DNA of 13,905 bases, taken from positions 1 to 13,905 of the forward strand of contig CAMPBZ010000015.1 in assembly GCA_946641795.1 (NCBI GenBank). Reading direction: 5' to 3'. Shown piece after piece: positions 1 to 6,426 of this stretch (within the stretch, counting starts at the first letter, position 1; each line of letters opens with the position of its first letter). The notes below the pieces were generated by a model that saw nothing but the letters and a program-made list of their open reading frames with translations, did not search any database and was not told where the DNA came from. A program made the position numbers and the translations under genes. Origin of the DNA: an uncultured Clostridia bacterium (GTDB taxonomy: Bacteria; Bacillota; Clostridia; Oscillospirales; CAG-272).

Positions 1-135
1 TATTTGCACAATATCAGCAAGATGTTCGGCGGAGCGGAAGCAGACAAGGAGGCCGAAAAACTAATCGACATTATAGACGATCCGGAAAACAACGAGGAAG
101 AAATACTCAAAGCATTGGATCAAATGGAACAGTAG
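1..135 (+). CDS. 3' end of an unrecognised protein gene (partial)
   Basis: The frame is open from base 1 and ends at a TAG at 133-135, giving the last 44 residues of a protein that starts outside the window. The fragment is strongly acidic and looks helical, with many Glu, Asp, Lys and Leu (for example DDPENNEEEILKALDQMEQ at the C-terminus). That composition suits a soluble, helical tail, but I do not recognise a family. No convincing plus-strand terminator follows it: the hairpin at 161-230 has only a weak T-tract on this strand. It is not a ribosomal protein gene of the usual nusG-rplK-rplA group. Being cut by the window edge, its function cannot be inferred. Confidence 0.6.
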   Translation, partial: YLHNISKMFGGAEADKEAEKLIDIIDDPENNEEEILKALDQMEQ

Positions 136-152
136 CGCAAATATCGACGCAC

Positions 153-233
153 AAAAAAAGGGATACCGCCCACCTACTGAAAGGTGTGGAGCGGCTCCCT
201 AACGGAAGTATCGCTCTGGAAGCGGTATCCTTT
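153..233 (-). ncRNA. putative stand-alone structured small RNA (about 81 nt)
   Basis: Read on the minus strand, this is a self-contained transcription unit. A near-consensus promoter at 268-240 would start RNA near 233. The RNA folds as a three-way junction. P1 is 9 bp (230-222 with 169-161). P2 is GAGCG/CGCTC (216-212 with 193-189), extended by CTTCC/GGGAG (208-204 with 199-195) around a GTTA tetraloop. P3 is 5 bp (186-182 with 175-171). P1 is followed by C and seven U (159-153), as in an intrinsic terminator. The pair 206/197 is a G.U wobble on the minus strand but would be an A.C mismatch on the plus strand, so the minus strand is the likely RNA. I see no open reading frame with a ribosome binding site inside it, and I recognise no RNA family. 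It is not a tRNA, 5S rRNA or SRP RNA. Confidence 0.6.
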
Positions 234-239
234 ATAAAT

Positions 240-268
240 AGTATATCACCATCTTCCAAGAATGTCAA
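240..268 (-). promoter_or_regulatory. sigma-A promoter of the minus-strand small RNA
   Basis: On the minus strand there is a perfect -35 box TTGACA (268-263), a 17-bp spacer and a -10 box TATACT (245-240), five of six matches to TATAAT. The predicted start, near 233-232, falls two or three bases before the first paired base of the structured RNA. It is divergent from the rplJ promoter, with about 100 bp between the two -35 boxes. Confidence 0.7.
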
Positions 269-369
269 CCTCAAAAGCAAAAAATGATGTGTTTTTTCCC
301 GCGTTACGCCGGCGCAAGAACGCCCAAAAGATAGCGAACGAGCACGGCAAAAAATTTTGCAAAAAAGTA

Positions 370-398
370 TTGACAAATTGATTTCCTTATGATATAAT
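370..398 (+). promoter_or_regulatory. consensus sigma-A promoter of the rplJ-rplL operon
   Basis: A perfect -35 TTGACA (370-375), a 17-bp spacer and a perfect -10 TATAAT (393-398). Just upstream, 347-366 is A/T-tract rich and includes an inverted repeat GCAAAA-AA-TTTTGC (347-360) that resembles an UP element. Transcription should begin around 405, giving a leader of about 170 nt before rplJ. Such a strong promoter is what a ribosomal protein operon needs. Confidence 0.9.
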
Positions 399-499
399 AT
401 CTCCGTTATCCGAAGACAGCAGGTTCCGGTAAAAGCTTAGCTTTTCCTGCCGAGGAGCGATTTGAATACCTGTGCGCAATCGCGTGCGGGGTGTGTTTG

Positions 500-547
500 A
501 ATCTTTCTTCGCGGCAAAGCAGCTTGCCGGAGGAAAGATTTTTTATT
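500..547 (+). terminator. leader attenuator (intrinsic terminator) upstream of rplJ
   Basis: Arms 500-510 and 530-540 pair over 11 bp, with one G.U wobble. An inner stem CGGCAA (512-517)/TTGCCG (524-529) stacks on them. The hairpin is followed by TTTTATTT. It lies between the L10-binding region and the rplJ ribosome binding site, so it should decide how much transcript enters the operon. Confidence 0.75.
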
Positions 548-561
548 TCCCAACTTTACAC

Positions 562-567
562 AGGAGG
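562..567 (+). promoter_or_regulatory. ribosome binding site that fixes the rplJ start
   Basis: AGGAGG nine bases before the ATG at 577. The reading frame is open for 35 codons further upstream, to 472, but that stretch is the attenuator leader. This site places the true start at 577. Confidence 0.85.
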
Positions 568-576
568 AGAAACAAA

Positions 577-1107
577 ATGCCCAGCAATTCCATTCTGGCT
601 CAAAAGCAACAGATCGTTGCCGACCTTGCAGCGCAGATCAAGAATTCCGCCGCCGGCGTTCTGGTCAACTACCAGGGCATTACGGTGGATAAGGATACTG
701 CTATGCGCAAGGCGCTTCGTCAAGCAGGTGTGAAATACGTTGTTATGAAGAACACCCTGACCGGCAGAGCTTGTGATGAGGTTGGCTACGGAGAACTGAA
801 GCAGTACCTGACCGGTATGACCGCTATCGCCATCAGCGAGAACGATCCCGTTGTTGCCGCAAAGGTGCTCAAAGAGTATGCGGAGAAGATTGAAACCTTC
901 CAGATCCTCGCCGGCTATGTTGACGGAAACGTCATTGACGCAAATTCCGTAAAAGCGCTGGCCGAGATCCCCTCGAAGGAAACGCTTATCGCAAAACTCC
1001 TTGGTTCTATCCGTTCGCCCCTTTACAGCTTTGCTTACGCTTTGCAGGCGGTTGTGGACAAGAACGGCGAGTCCGCTCCTGCCGCAGAGGCTCCTGCCGA
1101 AGCTTAA
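577..1107 (+). CDS. rplJ: 50S ribosomal protein L10
   Basis: L10 (176 residues) forms the base of the ribosomal stalk. It binds 23S rRNA with L11, and its C-terminal helix anchors dimers of L7/L12, which recruit the translational GTPases. The protein starts MPSNSILAQKQQIV and carries the L10 core: the early VLVNYQGITV strand, the VKYVVMKNTL segment and the region around TGMTAIAIS. It ends in an Ala/Glu-rich tail (APAAEAPAEA), and its length is normal for the family. The start at 577 is chosen because AGGAGG precedes it and residue 1 aligns with usual L10 N-termini; the longer frame to 472 runs through the leader terminator. It is followed by rplL after 90 bp. Expression should be controlled by binding of L10 to its own leader. 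Confidence 0.97.
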   Translation: MPSNSILAQKQQIVADLAAQIKNSAAGVLVNYQGITVDKDTAMRKALRQAGVKYVVMKNTLTGRACDEVGYGELKQYLTGMTAIAISENDPVVAAKVLKEYAEKIETFQILAGYVDGNVIDANSVKALAEIPSKETLIAKLLGSIRSPLYSFAYALQAVVDKNGESAPAAEAPAEA

Positions 1108-1120
1108 TGCACTTACCCTT

Positions 1121-1158
1121 GCGGAGAGGCGCTCCGCCGGCCCGGCACCGTTTGCCGG
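1121..1158 (+). promoter_or_regulatory. two tandem hairpins in the rplJ-rplL spacer
   Basis: GCGGAG (1121-1126)/CTCCGC (1132-1137) with a 5-nt loop is followed at once by CCGGCA (1142-1147)/TGCCGG (1153-1158), also with a 5-nt loop. No T-tract follows (the next bases are A-rich), so this is not a terminator on the plus strand. Such a pair could mark an mRNA processing or stabilising site that raises L7/L12 output over L10, as the 4:1 or 6:1 stalk stoichiometry requires. That role is inferred. Confidence 0.5.
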
Positions 1159-1197
1159 AAAAAACAAATTGAAAAACAATTTTGGAGGTATTTTACA

Positions 1198-1578
1198 ATG
1201 GCATCCGAAAAGATTACGAACATTCTGGAAGAGATCAAATCCCTTACCATCCTGGAACTCTCCGACCTGGTAAAGGCCGTTGAGGAAGAGTTCGGCGTTT
1301 CCGCCGCTGCTCCCGTTGGCGTTGTTGCCGCTGCCGGCGCTGCTCCTGCTGCCGCCGCAGAAGAGAAAACCGAATTTGACGTTATCCTTGCTAACTTTGG
1401 CGCGAAGAAGCTCGACGTTATCAAAGTTGTTCGCGAGCTGACCGGCCTTGGTCTGAAAGACGCGAAGGACCTTGTTGAAGCCGCTCCGAAGGCCATTAAA
1501 GAAGGCGTTTCCAAGGATGAGGCCGATAAGGTGAAAGCCGCTCTTGAAGAGGCCGGCGCTACCGTCGAAATTAAATAA
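1198..1578 (+). CDS. rplL: 50S ribosomal protein L7/L12
   Basis: This is the multicopy acidic stalk protein (126 residues). Its N-terminal helices (about 1-35, MASEKITNILEEIKSLTILE) dimerise and bind L10. An Ala/Pro-rich hinge (about 36-57) follows. The C-terminal globular domain (about 58-126) contacts EF-Tu, EF-G and IF2; its conserved helix around KLDVIKVVRELTGLGLKDAK is clearly present, as is the end VEIK. GGAGG at 1184-1188 lies nine bases before the ATG. The length is that of typical L7/L12. It is the last gene of a two-gene operon: a strong hairpin terminator follows 32 bp after the stop, and rpoB, often the next gene in bacteria, is absent. Confidence 0.97.
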   Translation: MASEKITNILEEIKSLTILELSDLVKAVEEEFGVSAAAPVGVVAAAGAAPAAAAEEKTEFDVILANFGAKKLDVIKVVRELTGLGLKDAKDLVEAAPKAIKEGVSKDEADKVKAALEEAGATVEIK

Positions 1579-1610
1579 TTTCGCCTCAATTTAACATCTG
1601 TCCTACGATA

Positions 1611-1661
1611 ACAGAACACAGGCCGTTGGTTTTTCCAACGGCCTGTGTTCTGTTTTTCTTA
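1611..1661 (+). terminator. intrinsic terminator of the rplJ-rplL operon
   Basis: A perfect 19-bp inverted repeat (arms 1611-1629 and 1635-1653) with a TTTTT loop is followed by TTTTTCTTA. It sits between two converging units: rplL on the plus strand and the polysaccharide operon, whose last stop codon is at 1661-1659. On the minus strand the hairpin is followed only by TTATCG, so termination in that direction would lack a good U-tract, although the hairpin may still mark the 3' end. Confidence 0.93.
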
Positions 1662-3206
1662 TGTTTTCTTTTTTTGAAGTTTCGATTTTAAGACACGATA
1701 AATGTTTTTGAATTCCTGCGGGTTGAAAAGCGATTGCAAAACCAAAAACAGAGGAAGGACAATGACCGTTACCACCGCTCCGTACAGGAAAAATTGCAGG
1801 TAGGAATGAATTTCAAAGGGGATCCACCGGCTGATCAACCAGACAAGCAAAAAGCAAACGGCATTGGAAGCCATACACCAGAACGGTTTCCAGGCTTTGC
1901 GGTTCAAAATGCGGGTGTTGGCGTAAATGTTGATGTCGATCGTTCGGTAGATCATTGCCGCAATCGTTCCGATCAGGGCACCGTAAAGCCCGCCGATGTT
2001 GCCGAAAAAGTGCTTCATTACCAAAATGGCAACAACGGAAACAGCCAGATTGATTGCCGTCTCGGCAACGGCGCGCCACTGCGTTTTTTTGAAGTGTCCC
2101 GCCACCTCGATGGTGCGCATCATCGCTTCCCTGCCCACCGTTAAAATCTCAATGGAAATATAGAGCCACGGCAGGGTTTCATAAACATACTCAATGTCCA
2201 TTTTGGCGGTGTAGAGGCGCACGAACGGGATGAGCAGCAGGAACATAACCGTGTAAAGCCCGAATGCGATTGCCGAATAGTAAACGTTAAAGGTATCAAT
2301 CAGCTTGCGGTATTGCGGCTTGTCAGGGTCTTCCTCGGTGTTGAATTTTTGACCGAAAATGAAATTGAGACTATCCCCGAAGGTTGCAACAATAGAGTTG
2401 ACCATATTGACGACCAGTTTGTAAATGGTATAAATACTGACTACCCTCAAATCGCACAGGAAGGTGAGCAGCAAAATATCCACGTTTTGGAAAATGATGC
2501 CCGCAATTTTGTGGATGAGCACCGAATTCTTTTGCGCAACGCAGGCATAGTCCGGTTTTTGGCGGAAGGAGAGCCATTTGTACTTCTTCTTCGCAATCAA
2601 ATAATAAATAAAGGTAAAGAGAAGGTTGACCGCCAAGAAACCGAGTTGAACAAAAATGATGTTGAACTTGAAACTGATGAGGACAATTTTGACCGCCGAA
2701 GAAAGCGCGTAGATCAATGTGGAAAGGAAGGAAACGATAAACTCGTCCCCCTCGGCGCTGATGATCAGTTTCAGCTTGCCCAGGTAGAAGAAATTGATGC
2801 CGGTCAGCGAGCCGGAAACAATGATATACAGAACGACTTGATACCACGGGATCCCATCCACCGGCACAATGAGCGCGTACAAGCCGGAAACCGCCAGCAA
2901 AATGGCAAAATAAATAAACCCGATTTTGTTATAGTACCGGGAAACTGCCGAAATATAAGCATTTTCCTGGTTACGGTCTTTTTTGGCCGCGGGCGCAAAC
3001 AGCGATTGCAATGCAGACGCGCCAACGCCGGCTTCCAGGAGCGCGATATAGGTGAAGATTTGGTTGACCGACGCCTGCAAACCGTTGACGGTGGAGCCAT
3101 AATTGGTGATGAACAATTTGGGCAGGATCAGGCCAACGGCAATGGTCACCACTTTATAAAAAATGGATAATGCAATGTTAAAAGCGCCTTTTTTTCCTGC
3201 TTTCAT
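1659..3206 (-). CDS. Wzx-like polysaccharide flippase (MOP/PST superfamily)
   Basis: A polytopic inner-membrane protein of 515 residues, predicted to move the undecaprenyl-linked repeat unit across the membrane for polymerisation outside. Hydrophobic segments run through its whole length (first near 10-35, last near 470-495), about 12-14 in all. The N-terminus has the pattern of the polysaccharide transporter family: a short Lys-rich head, a long first helix ending LPKLFITNYGSTVNGLQASV, and then an amphipathic region. A charged cytoplasmic tail (LKSKLQKKKT) closes the protein. GGTGGAG precedes the ATG. It is the last gene of the minus-strand operon, 21 bp after a glycosyltransferase. The partner polymerase is the EpsG-like gene at 5365-6414. 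The family call is firm; substrate specificity cannot be read. Confidence 0.88.
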   Translation of the reverse strand: MKAGKKGAFNIALSIFYKVVTIAVGLILPKLFITNYGSTVNGLQASVNQIFTYIALLEAGVGASALQSLFAPAAKKDRNQENAYISAVSRYYNKIGFIYFAILLAVSGLYALIVPVDGIPWYQVVLYIIVSGSLTGINFFYLGKLKLIISAEGDEFIVSFLSTLIYALSSAVKIVLISFKFNIIFVQLGFLAVNLLFTFIYYLIAKKKYKWLSFRQKPDYACVAQKNSVLIHKIAGIIFQNVDILLLTFLCDLRVVSIYTIYKLVVNMVNSIVATFGDSLNFIFGQKFNTEEDPDKPQYRKLIDTFNVYYSAIAFGLYTVMFLLLIPFVRLYTAKMDIEYVYETLPWLYISIEILTVGREAMMRTIEVAGHFKKTQWRAVAETAINLAVSVVAILVMKHFFGNIGGLYGALIGTIAAMIYRTIDINIYANTRILNRKAWKPFWCMASNAVCFLLVWLISRWIPFEIHSYLQFFLYGAVVTVIVLPLFLVLQSLFNPQEFKNIYRVLKSKLQKKKT

Positions 3207-3227
3207 AGTTCTCCACCCGGTTGTTTT

Positions 3228-4388
3228 TTATTGAACAGCATTTAAAAATTGTTGGTATGCAGTGTCGTTTGTAAATTGATAGTCGGCAAGGTTTTTCGCG
3301 CACGCATCGGCAATGCCGTTTTGGTTTTCCAGCATTTTTTGAATGCCCTGTGCCACCGCCTCGATGCTTTGCGGGAAAATCAGCCCGTTTTCCCCATCCG
3401 AAATTGCCTCTTTTGCCGCCGGATACATTGTTGAAAGAACCGGCTTTTTCAAGATCAGCGATTCGATGACCGACATTGGAAACGCCTCGGTTTTGGACGT
3501 CAATACCGAAAAATCGGCATCCTTCAAAATGCAAAACGGATTTTTCCGGTTGCCCAAAAAAGTCAGGCAATCGGTCACACCCAACGTATCGGCAAGGGCT
3601 TGATCGGCTTCCAGATCGGCGCCGCCACCAACGACATACCAGTGGAACGGGACCCGGCACTGCTCTTTGAGCAATTTGCAAATTTGCGGGATCCAATCCA
3701 CCTGTTTGTCATCGTTGGAAACTCGCGCGACCGTAATAATGTTCTTTTTTTCTTTGGAAAAGACAACCGGGTTGGGCTCTTTTGCAAGCCGCTCGATTTT
3801 CTCCACGTCAAACATATTGTAAACGGTTGCGGCATTGTCTTTCAAAATCGAATATTTGGCAACAAAGCCATCTTTGACCGCGTTGGCAACGTACGCTACA
3901 CGATGAAATTTGGGCATATAGGGCAAAAAGGACTTCTCGTTTCCGCCCATAAAATTCACGTCGCCGTGAATAAAAGCGATCTTCACCTTTGCCTGCATCC
4001 GGTTCAACACGTAGAAATAGCAGGGCGCGTTCTGCCGGAAGGCAACCGCAACGTCGTAGGCCTCTGCCTTGTCTTTTTTGAAGATCAAGCGGTTCCAAAG
4101 CGAGGAATGGTTGGTCAGCTTTTTGACGACCGCCAGCAAACCAAGCCCGATTTTGCGCACTCCCTTTGCACGTGCCAGATCCTGCGCGCCCAGTTTCCAA
4201 TAGCGGGAAAGGCCTGTCAAGGTGCGGTAAGAAAATCCGCCGGCGCCATCCATTGCCTCCGGCTGTTTCGAAGAAAGGTTGAAGAGCGTGATCTCATGCC
4301 CGCGCGCCGAAAGCTCCCGGCAAAAATTGAACAGCGACGACGTCACACCGCCGGTATTCAAATCGGTTACAACAAAAGCGATTTTCAT
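3228..4388 (-). CDS. family 4 glycosyltransferase
   Basis: A cytoplasmic GT-B enzyme of 386 residues, expected to transfer a sugar from a nucleotide sugar to the growing lipid-linked repeat unit with retention of configuration. The N-terminal domain starts with MKIAFVVTDLNTGGVTSSLFN, whose Gly-Gly motif (13-14) is typical of the acceptor domain. The C-terminal domain has KKNIITVARVSNDDKQVDW (215-233), WYVVGGGADLE (250-260) and the nucleotide-sugar motif TEAFPMSVIESLILKKPVLST (300-320), with Glu301 and Glu309 in the usual E-x7-E spacing. Its ATG overlaps the stop of the upstream GT2 gene as ATGA, so translation is probably coupled; no strong Shine-Dalgarno is visible. Donor and linkage are unknown. 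Confidence 0.92.
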   Translation of the reverse strand: MKIAFVVTDLNTGGVTSSLFNFCRELSARGHEITLFNLSSKQPEAMDGAGGFSYRTLTGLSRYWKLGAQDLARAKGVRKIGLGLLAVVKKLTNHSSLWNRLIFKKDKAEAYDVAVAFRQNAPCYFYVLNRMQAKVKIAFIHGDVNFMGGNEKSFLPYMPKFHRVAYVANAVKDGFVAKYSILKDNAATVYNMFDVEKIERLAKEPNPVVFSKEKKNIITVARVSNDDKQVDWIPQICKLLKEQCRVPFHWYVVGGGADLEADQALADTLGVTDCLTFLGNRKNPFCILKDADFSVLTSKTEAFPMSVIESLILKKPVLSTMYPAAKEAISDGENGLIFPQSIEAVAQGIQKMLENQNGIADACAKNLADYQFTNDTAYQQFLNAVQ

Positions 4389-5356
4389 ACTGATTTACCA
4401 AAATGCTTTTTCTGATAGATTTTTGCGCAGGTTTTGGGTATGAAAAGCTGTAAAAACAGCGTGAATTTGTTTTTGAATGTCAAATACGGATTTCCCAAAT
4501 TGCCCCAAAAATGCTTGCGGATATATTTTTTTGCCGCCTTGTAGGTTTGGTTGTTTTTTGTTTTTTCTTTCGGAACGAGCAAGAGATATGCCATATGCTG
4601 ATACAGTGCCAGGCGCTCGGCCTCTTGTTTCAGCTCCGGGAAGAGCCGCAGAGTGCGTTCCTTAACGACCAGAGAGTTTTGCACCATATCAATGACCGCT
4701 TTGCCGTAGCCGTTACTGATACTGCCACCGCGAACGAAATAGTAGTACCCGACAAAACCGACGAAATGAATGACCGAAAGCCTTTCCAAAAGCGCGGTTA
4801 CAAACAGCAAATCCTCGTTCAAGGTTCCTTCCACAAAGCGTTCTTTTCCGATCAACGCCCGTGGAAACAATTTTGTGCAAACGCTGGTGTCCCCTTTATG
4901 GAGCAACAAATCGCGCAGATATTCTTTTGGGGAAATATCCTGATCGGTCGTGCGCGGCACCGAGGATTTTCCGAATTTCCCGTTCTCGAAACTACGCACG
5001 AGCATAACGTTCGCAATTGACGTATCGTCGGTGATTGCGGCAAGCAGACGGGCGTACATTTCAACGCCCACATAGTCGTCGCTATCCACAAAGCCGATAT
5101 AATCACCGGTAGCCGCTTCCAGCCCGGCATTTCTTGCCGAGGAAAGTCCGCCGTTGGGCTTATTGAGAACAACGATCCGCGCATCCTTTTGGGCGTACTC
5201 GTTACAAATTTGAAGTGAAGAATCGGTAGAGCCGTCGTTGACCAGAATGATTTCCAAATTGCGGTAGGTTTGATTCAAAAGCGAATCTACGCAACGGCGC
5301 AAATACTTTTCAACATTGTAAACCGGGACGATAATGCTGATTTTCCCTTGCTTCAT
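4385..5356 (-). CDS. family 2 glycosyltransferase
   Basis: A GT-A fold inverting glycosyltransferase of 323 residues. The first strand is KISIIVPVYNVEKYLRRCVDS, and nucleotide binding is shown by LVNDGSTD (39-46). The DxD-type metal site is FVDSDDYV (89-96), with the preceding GGLSSARNAGLE segment. A likely catalytic-base region is LNEDLLF (179-185). The C-terminal third is basic and may lie on the membrane. I place the start at 5356, where an AGGAG overlaps the stop of the upstream epsG-like gene. A start at 5440 would add 28 hydrophobic residues with no binding site and would lie within the end of the preceding gene. It overlaps the next gene by ATGA. Confidence 0.93.
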   Translation of the reverse strand: MKQGKISIIVPVYNVEKYLRRCVDSLLNQTYRNLEIILVNDGSTDSSLQICNEYAQKDARIVVLNKPNGGLSSARNAGLEAATGDYIGFVDSDDYVGVEMYARLLAAITDDTSIANVMLVRSFENGKFGKSSVPRTTDQDISPKEYLRDLLLHKGDTSVCTKLFPRALIGKERFVEGTLNEDLLFVTALLERLSVIHFVGFVGYYYFVRGGSISNGYGKAVIDMVQNSLVVKERTLRLFPELKQEAERLALYQHMAYLLLVPKEKTKNNQTYKAAKKYIRKHFWGNLGNPYLTFKNKFTLFLQLFIPKTCAKIYQKKHFGKSV

Positions 5357-5361
5357 AGCGG

Positions 5362-5366
5362 CTCCT
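5362..5366 (-). promoter_or_regulatory. ribosome binding site that decides the GT2 start
   Basis: On the minus strand AGGAG lies five bases before the ATG at 5356-5354. It overlaps the TAG stop of the epsG-like gene (TTTTAGGAG), so the terminating ribosome ends on the binding site of the next gene. This supports coupled translation and rejects the longer frame beginning at 5440. Confidence 0.75.
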
Positions 5367-6414
5367 AAAAATGATAAAATTGGTAGGGAATAAACGAAGA
5401 AAAGTTGGCGAAGAAACGGTAAATATACAATGCCATGCAAAGCGCAAACGCCGCAATTTTGATAATCATTTGGTCGCGCTTTTCCAAAACCGCATTCACG
5501 GCATACCCAAACAGGGCAACCGAGAAAAATAGAAAATAAAAACTGGGACGCTCGGCATCACGCGTGAACAATCGCAGAATCCAAATTGCAACCGATATGA
5601 TACTGACGTTGATCAGACCGTCCACCTCGGCGGTTCTGTTCTTATTGATATAAACAATTACGATGGAGGCAACCGTAAGCACCGTCAGGAAAACAAGGAA
5701 CACCCAGCCGTTTCCGGTTTCAACATCGTCATAAGTCATATTCATCAGTTGCCCGAACCACTTTTGAATCTGCTCCAAAAGCAAGACGGCCGCAACCGTG
5801 ATACCGGAATAAACCAACACATTCAAAACCGACAGTTTCCGCCGGAAGATAAAGTATGCCGCAAGAAAGATAATTGCCGAACGGTGGAAGAAAAACGCCA
5901 AAACAATGCAAATCAGAAAACGAATGAGTTTTTTTCGCTTGATGAATTGATATGCAAACAAACAAATACTCATTGCAATACATTGCCGGGTACCTGTGAA
6001 CATAAACATGTAAACACCGGTTGTTGCAAAGAAAAACAGCGGCCACGCGGCGTCAAAATCCAAATGGTACAAAAATGAAACAAACCCGACAACGTAGATG
6101 ATTGTACAAATAACTTGATAAACCAGCGGGCTCTTGGTGACATAGGTCACTAACTTTACGAAAATGCGGAAACCGTGTTCCTCTCTCGTTTGATAAAAGA
6201 TCATAGACCACGGCTTATCAATCATATCCCGAAATTCGCGCAAGTATCCGTAGGTGTCTGCGCCGATCAGTTCGTCCCGAAATGCGATCAATATGAACAT
6301 CGGAAGAAGTGCCAAAATGATTTTCAGCAATTTTTCCAATTTCTTGTGATACATTCCGAAATTGATTTTGTAAACCAAAAACGGAAAAACGGCAACCGCT
6401 AAATAAACAAACAT
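5365..6414 (-). CDS. EpsG family polysaccharide polymerase (Wzy-like)
   Basis: A membrane protein of 349 residues with about ten hydrophobic segments. It is predicted to join flipped repeat units outside the membrane, the Wzy role. EpsG-family features are visible: an early FRDELIGADTYGYLREF motif (45-61) after two helices, Arg143-Gln144 in TGTRQCIAMSI before a helix, and FHRSA (176-180), a short His/Arg motif typical of these proteins. Length and motif order fit PF14897. AAGGAA precedes the ATG at 6414. It follows a GT4 gene after a 12-bp gap, and its stop overlaps the binding site of the GT2 gene. With the flippase at 1659 it gives the locus a complete Wzx/Wzy-type export route. Confidence 0.87.
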   Translation of the reverse strand: MFVYLAVAVFPFLVYKINFGMYHKKLEKLLKIILALLPMFILIAFRDELIGADTYGYLREFRDMIDKPWSMIFYQTREEHGFRIFVKLVTYVTKSPLVYQVICTIIYVVGFVSFLYHLDFDAAWPLFFFATTGVYMFMFTGTRQCIAMSICLFAYQFIKRKKLIRFLICIVLAFFFHRSAIIFLAAYFIFRRKLSVLNVLVYSGITVAAVLLLEQIQKWFGQLMNMTYDDVETGNGWVFLVFLTVLTVASIVIVYINKNRTAEVDGLINVSIISVAIWILRLFTRDAERPSFYFLFFSVALFGYAVNAVLEKRDQMIIKIAAFALCMALYIYRFFANFSSFIPYQFYHF

Positions 6415-6426
6415 TTTCTGTTTCCT

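Larger units (their letters stand above)
405..576 (+). promoter_or_regulatory. L10 leader: autoregulatory 5' UTR of rplJ-rplL
   Basis: The leader begins with a stem GCAGG (419-423)/CCTGC (446-450) enclosing AAAAGC (431-436)/GCTTTT (440-445), followed by CGAGG. This layout, with CCGAAGACAGCAGG upstream and CCTGCCGAGG downstream, matches what I know of the L10 leader family, in which the L10(L12)4 complex binds a kink-turn stem. A second imperfect stem (466-495) and a terminator hairpin (500-540) follow. In Bacillus subtilis, excess L10(L12)4 is known to promote termination in the rplJL leader, and the same logic fits here. The segment 424-436 could alternatively pair with 522-532, disrupting the terminator. 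Confidence 0.8.

Noticed and set aside
153..233. tRNA or 5S rRNA reading of the cloverleaf-like fold
   Set aside because: There is no T-loop TTCRANNC, no anticodon-arm geometry and no CCA-compatible acceptor. It is too short for, and unlike, 5S rRNA.
107..376. Minus-strand open frame of 89 codons over the small RNA and both promoters
   Set aside because: It overlaps two promoters and a structured RNA, has no ribosome binding site, and its translation is Cys/Arg/Ser-rich and low in information.
472..576. Upstream extension of the rplJ reading frame
   Set aside because: It runs through the leader attenuator and adds residues unlike any L10. The AGGAGG at 562-567 places the start at 577.
556..1179. 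Minus-strand open frame of 207 codons opposite rplJ
   Set aside because: A mirror frame of a highly expressed ribosomal gene with biased codon use; no binding site or recognisable domain.
2313..3170. Plus-strand open frame of 285 codons opposite the flippase
   Set aside because: Its Asn/Gln/Asp/Arg-rich composition is typical of an antisense frame of a membrane protein; no family features.
3600..4415. Plus-strand open frame of 271 codons opposite the GT4 and GT2 junction
   Set aside because: It crosses an ATGA-coupled junction of two real genes and has no domain of its own.
5357..5440. Longer start for the GT2 gene with 28 extra hydrophobic residues
   Set aside because: It would lie inside the coding end of the epsG-like gene without a binding site. 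AGGAG at 5366-5362 serves the ATG at 5356.
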